Shown here: piece after piece, positions 1 to 11,346 of the stretch | Numbering within the stretch: the first letter of the stretch is position 1 | Layout of the letters: every line of letters starts with the position of its first letter | Source: Coccinella septempunctata | Lineage: Eukaryota > Arthropoda > Insecta > Coleoptera > Coccinellidae | DNA length: 64,000 nucleotides | Direction of reading: 5' to 3' | NCBI RefSeq assembly: GCF_907165205.1 | Contig: NC_058193.1 | Location: 32,315,521-32,379,520 of the forward strand | The notes under the pieces: model-generated | The model's input: the letters and a program-made list of their open reading frames with translations, nothing else | The model's database searches: none | Told to the model about the DNA's origin: nothing | Translations under genes and position numbers: made by a program

Positions 1-21
1 AGAAGTTTGTAAGATAGAACA

Positions 22-1245
22 CTTTTATTTCAGCAGTCGGTTGGCCATGGAACTTTGACACATTTCACTCTGTATAGTACGTTAGTGTGAGGTTATGACG
101 CTTGCCAAAACATTTTTGGGTTTTAAATCAACGTTATGGTCTATGTTGCCCGTTCTACGTAAAAGTTTCTGTTATTACGTATTTTATCACAATGTCGAAT
201 CTCTTCGGAAAATATGTGACGAACATAATTGAAGCTTATACAAACTGATTGAAGGCATACCAAATCCAGTTTTGCATGGAAAATACAAGAGATCAGTATG
301 AGTATAATATCATAATATGCACTAGCTTGAGGAGAGTTAATGTTCATTATCTTCTTTGGCTAAAGTTTTAATACGTTTCATCAGTTGTAGATTTCAAAAA
401 TGTTAACCTGAAGATGAAATGCACATGATGCAGTGTTTGGGAATGGGTATCTCCCGAAGGAATTAACAGATTATTACAAGAATGTTGAATTCTTCAACAA
501 AAATCATCTTGCATCAATATAAGTCAAGGAATTAAAGGAAGTTTCAAGTCAAGATGAACTTCACCTTTGAACAAAAATTTCACATGAATGAACACTTAAC
601 AGGACAACTTGCGTGTATTTGAGGCTGTTCATCTTAATACATTGATATAATAATAATAATTAGGTATTTATTGGTACCTTAAGACATATACAATGTACAG
701 GACAATGTCAGTCAAATGAAAAAGAGAAAAATCAATTTTCGGGATCTTATTCTACGATGACCTTAATCGAAAATCCTGTAGTAAACTTTTCGCATTAATT
801 CACTCAAACATAAAATTCTCAAATGCCACCACTTTCTTGGGTCTCCCAGTAGAAGGAAATTCTTTGTCATCCTCTTCATTCACAATCTTTCTGATTGTGG
901 AAATATTCAGCTGAAATATAAGTCGTTTAGATTCAGATGAAACATTATATAAATTCTCTTACATTGAATATGTTCGCTACCGTCTGACGTATTGTGGATT
1001 TTAGAATATCAGGGTATAATTATTTGAATGAGCGGACCTGAATTCTAAACAGCACTCCCTGAAACCCTGTCTCTTTTTTCAATCACTTTCGACATTTTCG
1101 TAATAAAAATTGATATTAGTTGTAGCAACGGCGTTATGATATTAACGACATTTCATGAGTGCCAACCTTACTCCGTTCTAGTTACAAAAACTTAAGAAAA
1201 TTATTTCATGGCCAACCGACTGCTAAAATAAATCTGAATGGAGTA
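22..1245 (-). mobile_element. Family A TIR element, copy 1 (left TIR clipped)
   Basis: This is a 1.2-kb element. Its right end carries the family TIR (GGCCAACCGACTGCTAAAAT, then GAATGGAGTA) followed by TA. The left TIR lacks its outer bases. The 21 bases before it resemble the interior of family B (gtttgtgagatagaac), so it probably landed in a family B copy. The strand given is that of its decayed gene, whose possible 52-bp intron lies at 911-962. A short open frame at 141-347 on the minus strand is the decayed C-terminal part. Confidence 0.85.
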
Positions 1246-3510
1246 TACTCGCCAGTTTTAACAGCTCCCAATAGACACCCTAAGATTGATACGTAAAAAA
1301 ACCTGGAAAAACCCTTTGTAGTGCATTACCCTGAATGCCTGTGCAAAAAGTGTGATTATGTTTCAGTAATTTATCAAGAAACTCCTTTGATCTTCTGCCG
1401 AGGTTTCTCAATTCGAAAATGTTGATCTCCGTTCATTTCTGCGGAAAAATCAACCTGAACATGAAAAACCAATTCTATTCCATCTCCGATCCTCTCGAAA
1501 AATATCCATTTCCTTTCAAACTCGGATCATAATGCTCGTATAATGAATAAAAACCTGGGAAACCTCATCAGAATTCATAATTAAACTCAAGAAATGAGAG
1601 TTAAATGCAAAATAATCTTAATTTCTTCGAGGAACAAAATTCATCATATAAATGGAGCCCTCTGTTCAACATTTGGCGTTTGAGCAGCTTCTCCGTCTGT
1701 CATCTGATCTTATTCGAAATATTAATTAATTTGTCCGAGGTAATTAGTATATTTTCGACATCTTTTCGTTCAATTTTACTATACGAGGTGGCTTTAGCTT
1801 TGCGGTTTGGACTTTCTATCTTCTTTAGACTTTCTGCTGCACTGCTGAAGAAACATAAATGTAATCATTAATCATCATTCCACAAATGAATGAATAATAG
1901 TTTAAATCCTTTTCTGTTTTTTTTTTCTCATATTTCTGAGATCTGAAACGAAATATATGTTGAGTGTTTCTCCCTATCTCTCAGTTGTTCTGTACAAATT
2001 TCTACAATCGCTCAACAGATTTCCATAATTGATCAGAGAATTTCAGGAATGCTACAGTAACTTTAGCATTCCTGAATTTCCTGCCTCTTGTGTTTCGTCA
2101 CTATCTACAATAAGTCACAAAAATCGAATTGGTTCAGACCTTCTATGCACACACTTTTTTCCCTTACATCATACCATGTTGTCTAGTTGTGATCAAAAAA
2201 TTTCAACATTCTGAAAATTTTTATGAAATTGTGTATTGAATGAATTCTACACAACCCTAACCCTAAATGAATAATTATTACTCAGAATATCCACAGAACA
2301 GAACTCCGTTTCTATAGGATGATGCATGATCTAAGTGCAATCCAATCAAGTTCGGATTCCTTAAATTTCACTGCATTATTTTTAACTCCCAATAAACATT
2401 TTTATGGCGTCCTTTGGTGTTGTTGTAAATCTTCATTGAGTAGATCACACCTATAATGTTCCGATCACGTTCCTCTTTACTATGTGCATATTATTACACG
2501 CAACTCGATTATAAACTTCATGCAATTTCGAGAAATTTCATAAGTGATTACTTATAATCGCTCGTGAAATTAGGTAGTTCAGTATGCATTGTACATCTCC
2601 AGTAATTCATGCACTTTTTCAGATGATGAATCTCGCGTTAGGCTAATGCTCCACTGGTCAACATGACATGGGTAAAATGTTGAAAACTTTTGGTACCCAC
2701 TATTTTTTACCATAATCTTGAGCTCCAAACTGCGTACTGTACGAAACACAGGAAAATAAACACACGGTTTTCAAAAATACTAACATCATATATGATCTTG
2801 AGAACTCATACAGGTTAAATTATGTGTATCAAGTATTGGTCACCTAAATTCAATGACATAAGGTACAAAATTGCGCATGCCTGAGAGAAGATAACCGAGG
2901 TTGGACTAAACTCGTTTCAAATGCGCGTATATCAAGGAGTCTGCGCGTCAACTTTGGACATATCAGCTCCTTTTCCCTTCCATTACGAGCAGGATTTTCA
3001 CGTCACTTTCTTCAAGCACAGAAGTAATTAAATTTCGATCGAATAAAAGGCCTGCCAGTCGAGATCCACGTATACTAAATGGTTCAGGATATTCTCCCGA
3101 TTGTCTTCAATGACGTTGCCTCTGGCGACGTCACTCTGACTATTGGGAATTAAACTTCCTGCAGAGGACGCTTGATCCAACCTATTGAATGTGGCATTGA
3201 GATGCACCTGAATGCGATAGAAGGGCCAATTACTTCATTGCGTTGTTTAGGGAATGGAGGACGGACATCAACGAGTTGTCGAGAATAATTCACAGCCGGC
3301 GCAACCAAATCGATTTTTCGATAACTGCCTGTGTAATGATATCCATGAATCAGAAACGGCAATAATGAGCTAGGGGCCTAAAATCAATTCTAGGAAAATA
3401 AATCGCGATTAGCTTCAAGGATTTGAATGTGATTCAACGTATTTTCACTTGATGAGCAATAACATTTTCCAGTATCATTGAGTAATGAGTTTAATACTCA
3501 ATGCTAGTAT
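1246..3510. other. Interspersed unique sequence, no gene recognised
   Basis: This AT-rich sequence has only short ORFs (for example 1605-1871 + and 3150-3362 -) with no domain I recognise. A 12-bp hairpin stem with an 11-nt loop lies at 2042-2076. Two CCCTAA units near 2257 are too few to be telomeric. Confidence 0.5.
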
Positions 3511-4152
3511 ACACGGTGAGACTTTGACTCGTACACATATTTTAACAGTTGATTCTCGAGGTCACAGGAAACACTTTTTTCCTATACCAATTTTTCCAAA
3601 TCGGCTCGGTTTAAAAGATACAGGCTGTTGAAAAATGTTATTTTTAGTTCTATCACAAACATTTTTATCGAATAAAATGAATTTCGGAATGTAGTTTTTC
3701 ATTTATTTGATGAATCTTTTTCGAATACAAGATATCACCCACGTCTTCCAGTTTTCTCTATATGACCATTACGTCCATAAAAATACTAAAAATTCAAAGA
3801 ACCCCACTCTTGTAACTAAGTTGGACGATTTCTAATGAATATTTGAACGTTTTGTGAAATAGAATCATTTTTTATATTTTCTCGTTTTCAAGTAATTTGA
3901 TGTATGACTAAATATCTGTGAAATTCGAAAAATTGTGTACTTTGACCGAATGCAACTCATTTTAAAAGATCCACAGATGTGTAGTGTCACAGATTTAGCT
4001 AGTTATTCTGAAGGTTATTTCGTTTGTTCAGGGGTGGCACTGCTCATTATGAAAATTTAAAATGGCTATACTTATATTTTTACCAGGGCCGAATCGGAAG
4101 AAATGGTTTAAAAAAGGGTTTCTTTTGACCTCAAAAGACTCACCCTGTATAC
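3511..4152. mobile_element. Family B TIR element, copy 1
   Basis: It starts acacggtgag-actttgactcgta and ends in the inverted form, aagactcaccctgt. Both ends carry the family's inverted terminal repeat (GAGTC-TTT-GACTC hairpin, then GATTCTTGAGGTCAAAAGAAAC with changes). The interior matches the other copies, such as the CACGTCTTCCAGTTTTCTC and GATCCACAGATGTGTAGTGT segments. No transposase is present, so it is a non-autonomous element. Confidence 0.85.
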
Positions 4153-4952
4153 AGGTATCCCAAAATGTATGGTAAATAATTAACCATTGCATTCTGCGAT
4201 TAACAATAGTAGACAATATTCTAATATATTCTTAATATGATTCCCGACTCTTAAGATTTCATTTGAATTTGGTATGGCTGTTGGTACTAAGTAGCTTAAA
4301 TTACAACCGATATCAATGCATCTGAAAAATGAATTTGTAAACTTCCATTTTGAAGTAATCTGAAATCCATATTGGAAATGATGCCAAAAATAGTTTTATC
4401 TATGCTTTAATCACCTACCTACCTATCGGTGTAGGTAATTGTGAATGAACTTTTGAATCCTAGAATCCTAATGATCATATCCTTTCATCAATAACTGAAA
4501 CGGGACAGGGTTAGACACCCATTGTGAATGATTTATCATAAATAATTCCATTCAGTTCACTAGAAATGTCCACGGAAATGACAAAATCCTTTTTGTGAAT
4601 AGATAGCGTAACATCAAAAGCACAAAAAATGTTATTCATGTTGACAAATAACTGTTTTCTTTCCATTCAATGAAAAAATATTCCTTTGAGATAAGTTCAG
4701 GAATTGCTATATTTCTCAATGAAATATCGACTGTCGTGTCACATGAATAAAATATTGAATGAGTTTCTGGCATGTTTGCCAAATTCTCCACATTTTTCGC
4801 TGCTAATTCAAGTTGTTCCAACACAAACAACCAACCAAAGGCTGAAAGGATATTTGGTGTTGGTTTTATTATGTAAGTATACACATTGAATGCGCAACTT
4901 TTTTGAGAATACATAGGAAGAACGTTGAGAGATTAGTGGATATATCTAAGTA
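4153..4952. other. Unique spacer, no gene recognised
   Basis: This is AT-rich spacer. Overlapping short ORFs on both strands at 4636-4914 have no recognisable content. An imperfect short inverted repeat of CACCTACCTA / TAGGTA type sits near 4410-4437. Confidence 0.4.
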
Positions 4953-6179
4953 TACTCCATTCACATTTATTTTAGCAGTCGGTTGGCCATAAAATAATTT
5001 TCTCAAGTTTTTGTAACTAGAACGGAGTAAGGTTGGCACTCATGAAATGTCGTTAATGTTATAACGTCGTTGCCACAACACAACAATATCTATTTTTGTT
5101 ACGAAAATGCCGAAAGTGATTGAAAAAAGAGACAGGGTTTCAGGAAGTGCCATTTAAAATTCAGGTCCGCTCATTTAAATAGTTATACCCTGATATTCTA
5201 AAATCCACAATACGTCAGACGGTAGCGAACATATTCAATGTAAAAGAATTTATATAATGTTTCATCTGAATCTAAACGACTTATATTTCAGCTGAATATT
5301 TCCACAATCAGAAAGATTGTGAATGAAGAGGATGACAAAGAATTTCCTTCTATTGGAGACCCAAAAAAATGGTGGCATTTGAGAATTTTATGTTTGAGCG
5401 AATTAATGCGAAAAGTTTACTACAGAATTTTCGATGAATGTCATCGTAGAATAAGTTCCCGAAAATTGATTTTTCTATTTTTCATTTGACTTGTCCTATA
5501 CATTGTAAATGTCTTAATGGTACCAATAAATACCTAATTATTATTATTATATCAATGTATTATGATGAATAGCCACAAATACGCGCCAGTTGTCCTGTTA
5601 ATTGTATATTCATGTGAAATTTTTGTTCAACGGTGAAGTTCATCTTGACTTGAAACTTCCTTTAATTCCTTTTACTTATATTGATGCAAGATGATTTTTG
5701 TTGACGAATTTAACATTCTTGTAACTTGTAATTATCTGTTAATTCCTTCGGGAGATACACATTTCCAATCACTGCATCATATGCATTTCATCTTCGAGTT
5801 AATATTTTTGAAATCAACTGATGTAACGTATTCAAACTTTAGCCAAAGAAGATAACGAACATTGACTCTCCTCAAGCTAGTGCATATTATGATATTATAC
5901 TGATCTTTTCTATTTTCCATGCAAATTACTGGATTTGGTATGCCTTCAATCAGTTTGTATAAACTTCAGTTATGTTCGTCACATATTTTCCGAAGAGATT
6001 CGAGATTGTGATAAAATACGTAATAACAGAAACTTTTACGTAGAACGGACAACATAGCGTTGATTTGAAACTCAAAAACGTTTTGACAAGCGTTATAACC
6101 CCACATTTTTTTATTATACAGAGTGAAATGTGTCAAATTTCCAAGGCCAATCGACTGCTAAAATAAAAGTGAATGAGTA
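4953..6179 (+). mobile_element. Family A TIR element, copy 2
   Basis: This is a complete copy with TIRs at both ends: TACTCCATTCAC-TTTATTTTAGCAGTCGGTTGG on the left and its inverse on the right. TA flanks it on each side (4951-4952 and 6180-6181). It is inverted relative to copy 1. It carries the decayed transposase-like gene described at 5107-6057. Confidence 0.9.
5107..6057 (+). pseudogene. Decayed transposase-like gene of family A (HTH remnant with possible intron)
   Basis: An ATG at 5107 opens MPKVIEKRDRVSGSAI and then stops. After frame breaks, ILKSTIRQTVANIFN leads to a GTAAAA donor at 5240 and a TTTCAG acceptor ending at 5291. Removing these 52 bases gives TVANIFNLNISTIRKIV followed by NEEDDKEFPSIGDPKK, which reads like the N-terminal helix-turn-helix of a DNA transposase. 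Copy 1 has a better donor, GTAAGA. On the same strand near the far TIR another open stretch recurs across copies (in copy 1, NYVRHIFSEEIRHCDKI) and ends at TAG 6055-6057. I infer an N-terminal and a C-terminal remnant of one gene whose middle is lost. With the TA target this suggests an IS630/Tc1/pogo-type element, but no catalytic triad is visible and the family name is uncertain. Confidence 0.5.
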
Positions 6180-6945
6180 TAGATTGTGTCCATTTATTGT
6201 TGTTCACTCTGTATATTTCACGGTAGTCAGATTGAGAGATATACATAAGAGCAATCGAATTATAATCTCAAATAGATACTGATTTTCACTCGGATGACTT
6301 ATTTAACCACTACACCTGTTTCGCTATAATACAGAATTATAATCTATATCAAATTAACCCCAGTTCAGAAATGGGGTGTTCGAGAGAAATGTAACAACAC
6401 CATTTGGAATCGATGCAAGGGATCGTTGAACTTTACGTTCCCTAATTTAGCTTCGACGTAGAAGGAGAAAATTAGAGTTGGCTTTAGGATAATTGATACA
6501 TTAGCTCTATTGATGTAACTTCATAGTGTCAGTATCGATATTGCCACAAAAGTATCATTAAAAATTCATTGAGGTGAGCCTTTTGTGGGTTCGAACTACG
6601 AGTATGTACCTTTGGAAAGTCAAGATAAATAGGTATACTCTACGGGCACATTAATCTTCATTATTTTCGAATGGGAAAACTATTTCTGTTATAATGTTGT
6701 ATCGCATTAGAATCGATACATCATATTCGTCATGCCCACTGTCAAAAATTCAAACGTATTGAAAAAATTCTCATCTTAAATTTGTGGAACGTTTGTAATC
6801 ACATAAAGTGTTTTCATATTTTTTACGTTCTCTAACACAAATAACTCTTCACCTGATAGATTGATCATTATAAAAAGGAAATAGTTTTGAGAGTGTGACA
6901 ACGATGTTTCTGCCTGATCTCTGACGTCGCTGCTCTGCTAAAATA
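6180..6945. other. Unique spacer, no gene recognised
   Basis: Nothing recognisable lies between family A copy 2 and the first Tc1 element. A GGGTTCGAACT string near 6588 is not part of a tRNA fold. Confidence 0.4.
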
Positions 6946-8493
6946 TACTGCGCAAAAAAATTAACGCACATTCTGAAAATCTCAGTTTTAATGAAAATTG
7001 ACTCTACATTGGCTTTATAACTTATTTTTTTAAGTTCTTTCGGGAAGGTTTTGAACCAAACAAGACACATTAAATGGAAGAAAAAATCAGGATTTCACCG
7101 AATCTTATGTGAAAGAAGAGAAATGAACAATTTTCAAAATACTGAAATGCTGATAAGTGATTTAATACTTGGTATTTCCACCCCTTGCGATAATTACAGC
7201 TCGGCAACGACGGTTCATACTCAAAATGAGTAATCTTAATATGTTCTGATCTAATCCTTCCCAGATTTCTCCGAGTTGGATTCCTAAGACATTAAGAGTA
7301 GCTGGATGATTTTCTGAACTTTTCAGCCTTCTATTGAGGTTGTCCCAAACCTGCTCCATCGGATTGAGATCTGGACTTCTTGCTGGCCATTCCATTCGAG
7401 AGACTTCAACCTCTTCAAGGTACCCCTGAACGATGCGCGCACGAGGGGGTCCGGCATTATCGTCCATAAAAATGAAATTTTCACCAATGTATGGGGCAAA
7501 TGGCACTACATGCTCTTCAAGAATGTTCCTTATATACTTATTAGCATTCATAGCTCCATTATCAACGACCACTAGGTCTGTGCGAGCGAGAAGATATTCC
7601 ACCCCATACCATAATCGATCCTCCCCCGAAACCAGTAGTATTCAGGAAATTTCAGTGAGCATATCTTTCATGTGGACGTCTGTATACAAGGGAACGTCCA
7701 TCACAATGGTAGAGAGGCATCTAGAGAGTAGAGGTAGAGAATCTAGACTCATCTGTGAAGAGAATTCTTTCCCAATCGGCCTTTTCTCAATGGATATGCT
7801 CTCTCGCAAAATCCAAACGCGCCCTTCGATGGGCTGGGGTAAGAGCTGGGCCTCTTGCCGCGACACGAGGCCTTAAATCATATTCTCTGAGGCGATTTCT
7901 TATTGTCTGAGTGCTAATTTGCACCTCATGAGTTTGCTCAAGCTGAATTTGAAGGAGGCGAGCGGTTGCAAACCGTTGTCTCAATGAAGAAACTCTCAAG
8001 TAACGTTCTTGAATGGCAGTTGTTACCCGTGGTCTACCCTGTCCTGGTCTTCGGACATTCATACCTGTCTCCCTGAATCGCTGCAACATTCTGGACACAC
8101 TTGTATGGGAAACTCCAAACCTTTCTGCAATTCTTGTGTATGTCCACCCTTCTTCTCGCAAAACTACCGCTTGGGCACATTCCTCTTGGGTCATATTGTG
8201 TGTTTCGCGTTGCATAGCGATCGAGTGTAGAAAATCAAACGAAAGAAAAACTATTGATCACTAGAATTGATCGAGAACAACTGATTTTAGAATGGAGCCA
8301 ATACATTCAAAATCTGATAATATCATCTTTTTTTATTCCTGCTGGGAGAAAACATCTGTATTGAAGAAAACCGTTGAAAGTGGATAACATATGCATGCAT
8401 AATTCTGATAAAAATAACTATCATTGGGAACACCTTCAGTTGAAGAATAAATTTGAGATTTCCATAATGTGCTTTATTTTTTTTTGCGCAGTG
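6946..8493 (-). mobile_element. Tc1-like transposon, family T, copy 1
   Basis: It is bounded by TIRs of the form (C)ACTGCGCAAAAAAATTAACG / inverse TTTTTTTGCGCAGTG. TA lies immediately outside each end (6944-6945, 8494-8495), the IS630-Tc1-mariner target duplication. At about 1.55 kb it is full length for a Tc1 element. Two other copies are in the window (16.3-17.6 kb truncated, 58.9-60.4 kb). Confidence 0.9.
7162..8215 (-). pseudogene. Tc1 transposase pseudogene (DD34E)
   Basis: The start is MQRETHNMTQEECAQAVVLR at 8215. A paired helix-turn-helix region follows (RIAERFGVSHTSVSRMLQRF, then a GRPR AT-hook-like motif and a second HTH around STQTIRNRLREYDLRPRV). The frame is lost near 7790. The catalytic half resumes in another frame at 7602 with FIFMDDNAGPPRARI and SPDLNPMEQVWDNLNRR, and ends NRRCRAVIIARGGNTKY. 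The second catalytic Asp and the Glu of DD34E are present. An imperfect duplication around 7710-7750 is the likely frame breaker. In intact relatives this enzyme cuts at the TIRs and reinserts at TA. This copy cannot make it. Confidence 0.9.
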
Positions 8494-9221
8494 TAAATAG
8501 ACTCCACCACACGCATCCTTCCAGCGAAAAATCCATCGGTATGTATGACAGAACGTATTATGATGAAATAGTCCATCAAGAATTGTTGGACCAGATACGA
8601 ATTTTCTGGTTTCGATGCGCCTCTACATAACTGGAAAACTAATCAGATTTGAATCATCCGAAACAACGTACGCGTAAAAGCGTGTAATTAGATATCTGGC
8701 TGCGTGAAATAATATTAAATGTGATAAATCAGCAGATGCAATGCCGGAATGAAATAATCCCAGCTCTCCCACCTATTCCACGGATTTTCGTGCTTTTGTC
8801 CCTCTGCCTTGCTTATTTTTCAGAACGGCTCTGAAAAAGGGATCCGGAACAAAGGATCAGCCCAGCATCTCCCAGACAATATGTTGGACAAATACAGAGG
8901 GAGTGAGCAGTAACGCACAAAATTGATATGTTCGCTATTTAGGTACTATTTTGTAGAAAAATGCCTATTTTAAATCACAAAACACACTCCACTATTTGTG
9001 CCTGTCCTGATTTTAGAATGATTTCAGTATAAGATCTTCCAGCAATCATCTGATGCTGTGGTATATCCGGAGAAGAATTTCTCTGAATTTCATCTTCATT
9101 AAACCATTGACCCCGTTCTCGCCACACCAAGATTCGTCCATCAGACTCCATCTAGGGGTGTTATCTTGTTTTACCACACAACATCAGATGAGTTGCAATA
9201 ACCCATTATTGAACATACGGA
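8494..9221. other. Unique spacer, no gene recognised
   Basis: This is mixed-composition sequence with no repeat shared elsewhere in the window that I could find, and no convincing ORF. Confidence 0.4.
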
Positions 9222-10877
9222 CCGTTTTTTCCGATTCGGCCCTGATAAAAGGATATAGCCATTTTAAATTTTCATAATGAGCTATGCCACCCCTGGAGAA
9301 ATCAAATTACCTTCAGAATAACAAGCTAAATCTATGACATTACACATCTGTGTATATTTTAAACAAACTTGCCAAAGTAGGTACCCAATTTTCCGAATAT
9401 CACAGATATTTTTGAACCAATTACTCGAAAACGACGCTTTATACGAGAAAATCAGGGAAGCTGAGTCTTTGACTCGTACAAATATTTCAACTGTAGATTT
9501 TTGAGGTCAAAAGGAGTTTGTGAGATAGAACTATCCTCCATTCACTTTTATTTTAGCAGTCGGTTGGCCATGGAAGTTTGACACATTTCACTCTGTATAG
9601 TACGAAAATGTGAGGTTATGACGCTTGTCAAAACATTTTTGGGTTTCAAATCAACACTATGTTGCCCGTTCTATGTAAAAGTTTCTGTTACTACGTATTT
9701 TATCACAATGTCCAATCTCTTCGGAAAATATGTGACGAACATAATTGAAGTTTATACAAACTGAGTGAAGGCATACCAAATCCAGTTATTTGCATGGAAA
9801 ATACAAGAGATCAGTATAATATCATAATATGCACTAGCTTGAGGAGAGTTAATGTTCGTTATCTTCTTTGGCTAAAGTTTGAATACGTTACATCAGTTGT
9901 AGAATTCAAAAATGTTAACCCGAAATGAAATGCATATGATGCAGTAGTTGAGAATGGGTATCCCCCGAAGGAATTAACAGATAATTACAAGAATGTTAAA
10001 TTCTTCAACAAAAATCATCTTGCATCAATATAAGTCAAAGGAATTAAAGGAAGTTTCAAGTCAAGATGAACTTCACCTTTGAACAAAAATTTCACATGAA
10101 TGAACACTTAACAGGACAACTGGCGTGTATTTGAGGCTGTTCATCTTAATACATTGATATAATAATAATAATTAGGTATTTATTGGTAATTTAAGACATA
10201 TACAATGTATAGGACAAGTCAAATTCAAATCAATTTTCGGGAACTTATTCTACGATGACATTCATCGAAAATCCTGTAGTAAACTTTTCGCATTAATTCA
10301 TTCAAACATAAAATTTTCAAATGCCACCACTTTCTTGGGTCTCCCAATAGAATGAAATTCTTTGTCATCCTCTTCATACACAATCTTTATGATTGTGGAA
10401 ATATTCAGCTGAAATATAAGTCGTTTAGATTCAGATGAAACATTATATAAATTCTCTTACATTGAATATGTTCGCTACCGACTAACGTATTGTGGATTTT
10501 AGAATATCAGGGTATAACTATTTGAATGAGCGGACCAGAATTCTAAATAGCACTTCCTGAAACCCTGTCTCTTTTTCAATCACTTTCGGCATTTTCGTAA
10601 TAAAATTGATATTAGTTGTAGCAACGGCGTTATGACACATAACAACATTTCATGAGTGCCAACCTTACTCCATTCTAGTTACAAAAACTTGAGAAAATTA
10701 TTTCATGGCCAACCCACTGCTAAAATAAATGTGAATGGAGTATGAAAGTTACATTTTTTTATGGTTTTTCAACAGCCTGTATCTTTTAAACAAAACCGAT
10801 ACGGAAAAAATGGGTGTTCCTTTTGACCTCAAGAATCTACTGTTGAAATATTCGTAGTCAAAGATCAACCTTGTATA
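9222..10877. mobile_element. Family B element copy 2, interrupted by family A copy 3
   Basis: Family B text runs 9222-9533 (starting at TTTTTTCCGATTCGGCCCTGA, outer left end missing) and resumes at 10743-10877 with TTTTTCAACAGCCTGTATC up to a degenerate terminus. Around 9460-9520 a second family B terminus (GAGTCTTTGACTCGTACAAA) appears out of order, so the copy is rearranged as well as interrupted. Confidence 0.75.
9534..10742 (-). mobile_element. Family A TIR element, copy 3
   Basis: This copy is 1209 bp, flanked left by TA (9532-9533) and right by TG (10743-10744, one change from TA). It is embedded in family B sequence: the left flank GAGATAGAACTA and the right flank TTTTTTATGGTTTTTCAACA are contiguous in uninterrupted family B copies. 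It carries the same decayed gene and possible intron as the other copies. Confidence 0.9.
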
Positions 10878-11346
10878 AGGTAGCAAAATTCACATGCTAC
10901 TGGCTAAAATTGATACCTACTCTGGCATCTCATCATTGCCAACGTTGAAATTCTCCCCCAGGACATGTGTTTACTGAATTTAAAAGTTTGTCCTGATCCG
11001 CTGAAGCCTCGTTAAGCTTATTGGAGGTGTTTCCGTAAGTTTTCCGAGGTTAATATCTCTTGAACTTTCAACTTTCCGCGGTTTCGCCGTTTATGAAGTA
11101 TAATCGGGAAAAGAATCTTGGTGAAGTTGAAATTTGTGCTGTAACCTCTGTTCCTTTCGGTGGAATAATCTTGGTTGTAACGATTTCCCCATCCGTTCGT
11201 GGAAATCTGTCCAGAAACTTGCTTTGAGAATTTTTTTCTCTGAAAGATAAGGAAACACTGGAGGGAACGCAGAAATTTTTCGTGAACGAATAACTTGAAA
11301 CAATTGTTGAACTTGTTAACAGTCTTTAAATTACTTTCATATTCTA
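10878..11346. other. Unique spacer with unrecognised ORF
   Basis: A 113-codon minus-strand frame begins just inside the next Tc1 end and covers 11018-11359. It has no recognisable domain, overlaps a second open frame and is probably chance. Confidence 0.3.

Noticed and set aside
2250..2270. CCCTAACCCTAA, telomere-like repeat
   Set aside because: Only two units, and the usual insect repeat is TTAGG; no array is present.
6580..6605. GGGTTCGAACT string resembling a tRNA B box
   Set aside because: No A box, acceptor stem or clover-leaf pairing at the right spacing.
7433..7876. 147-codon + strand ORF opposite the Tc1 transposase
   Set aside because: It is an antisense shadow of the transposase and recurs in broken form in the other Tc1 copies.
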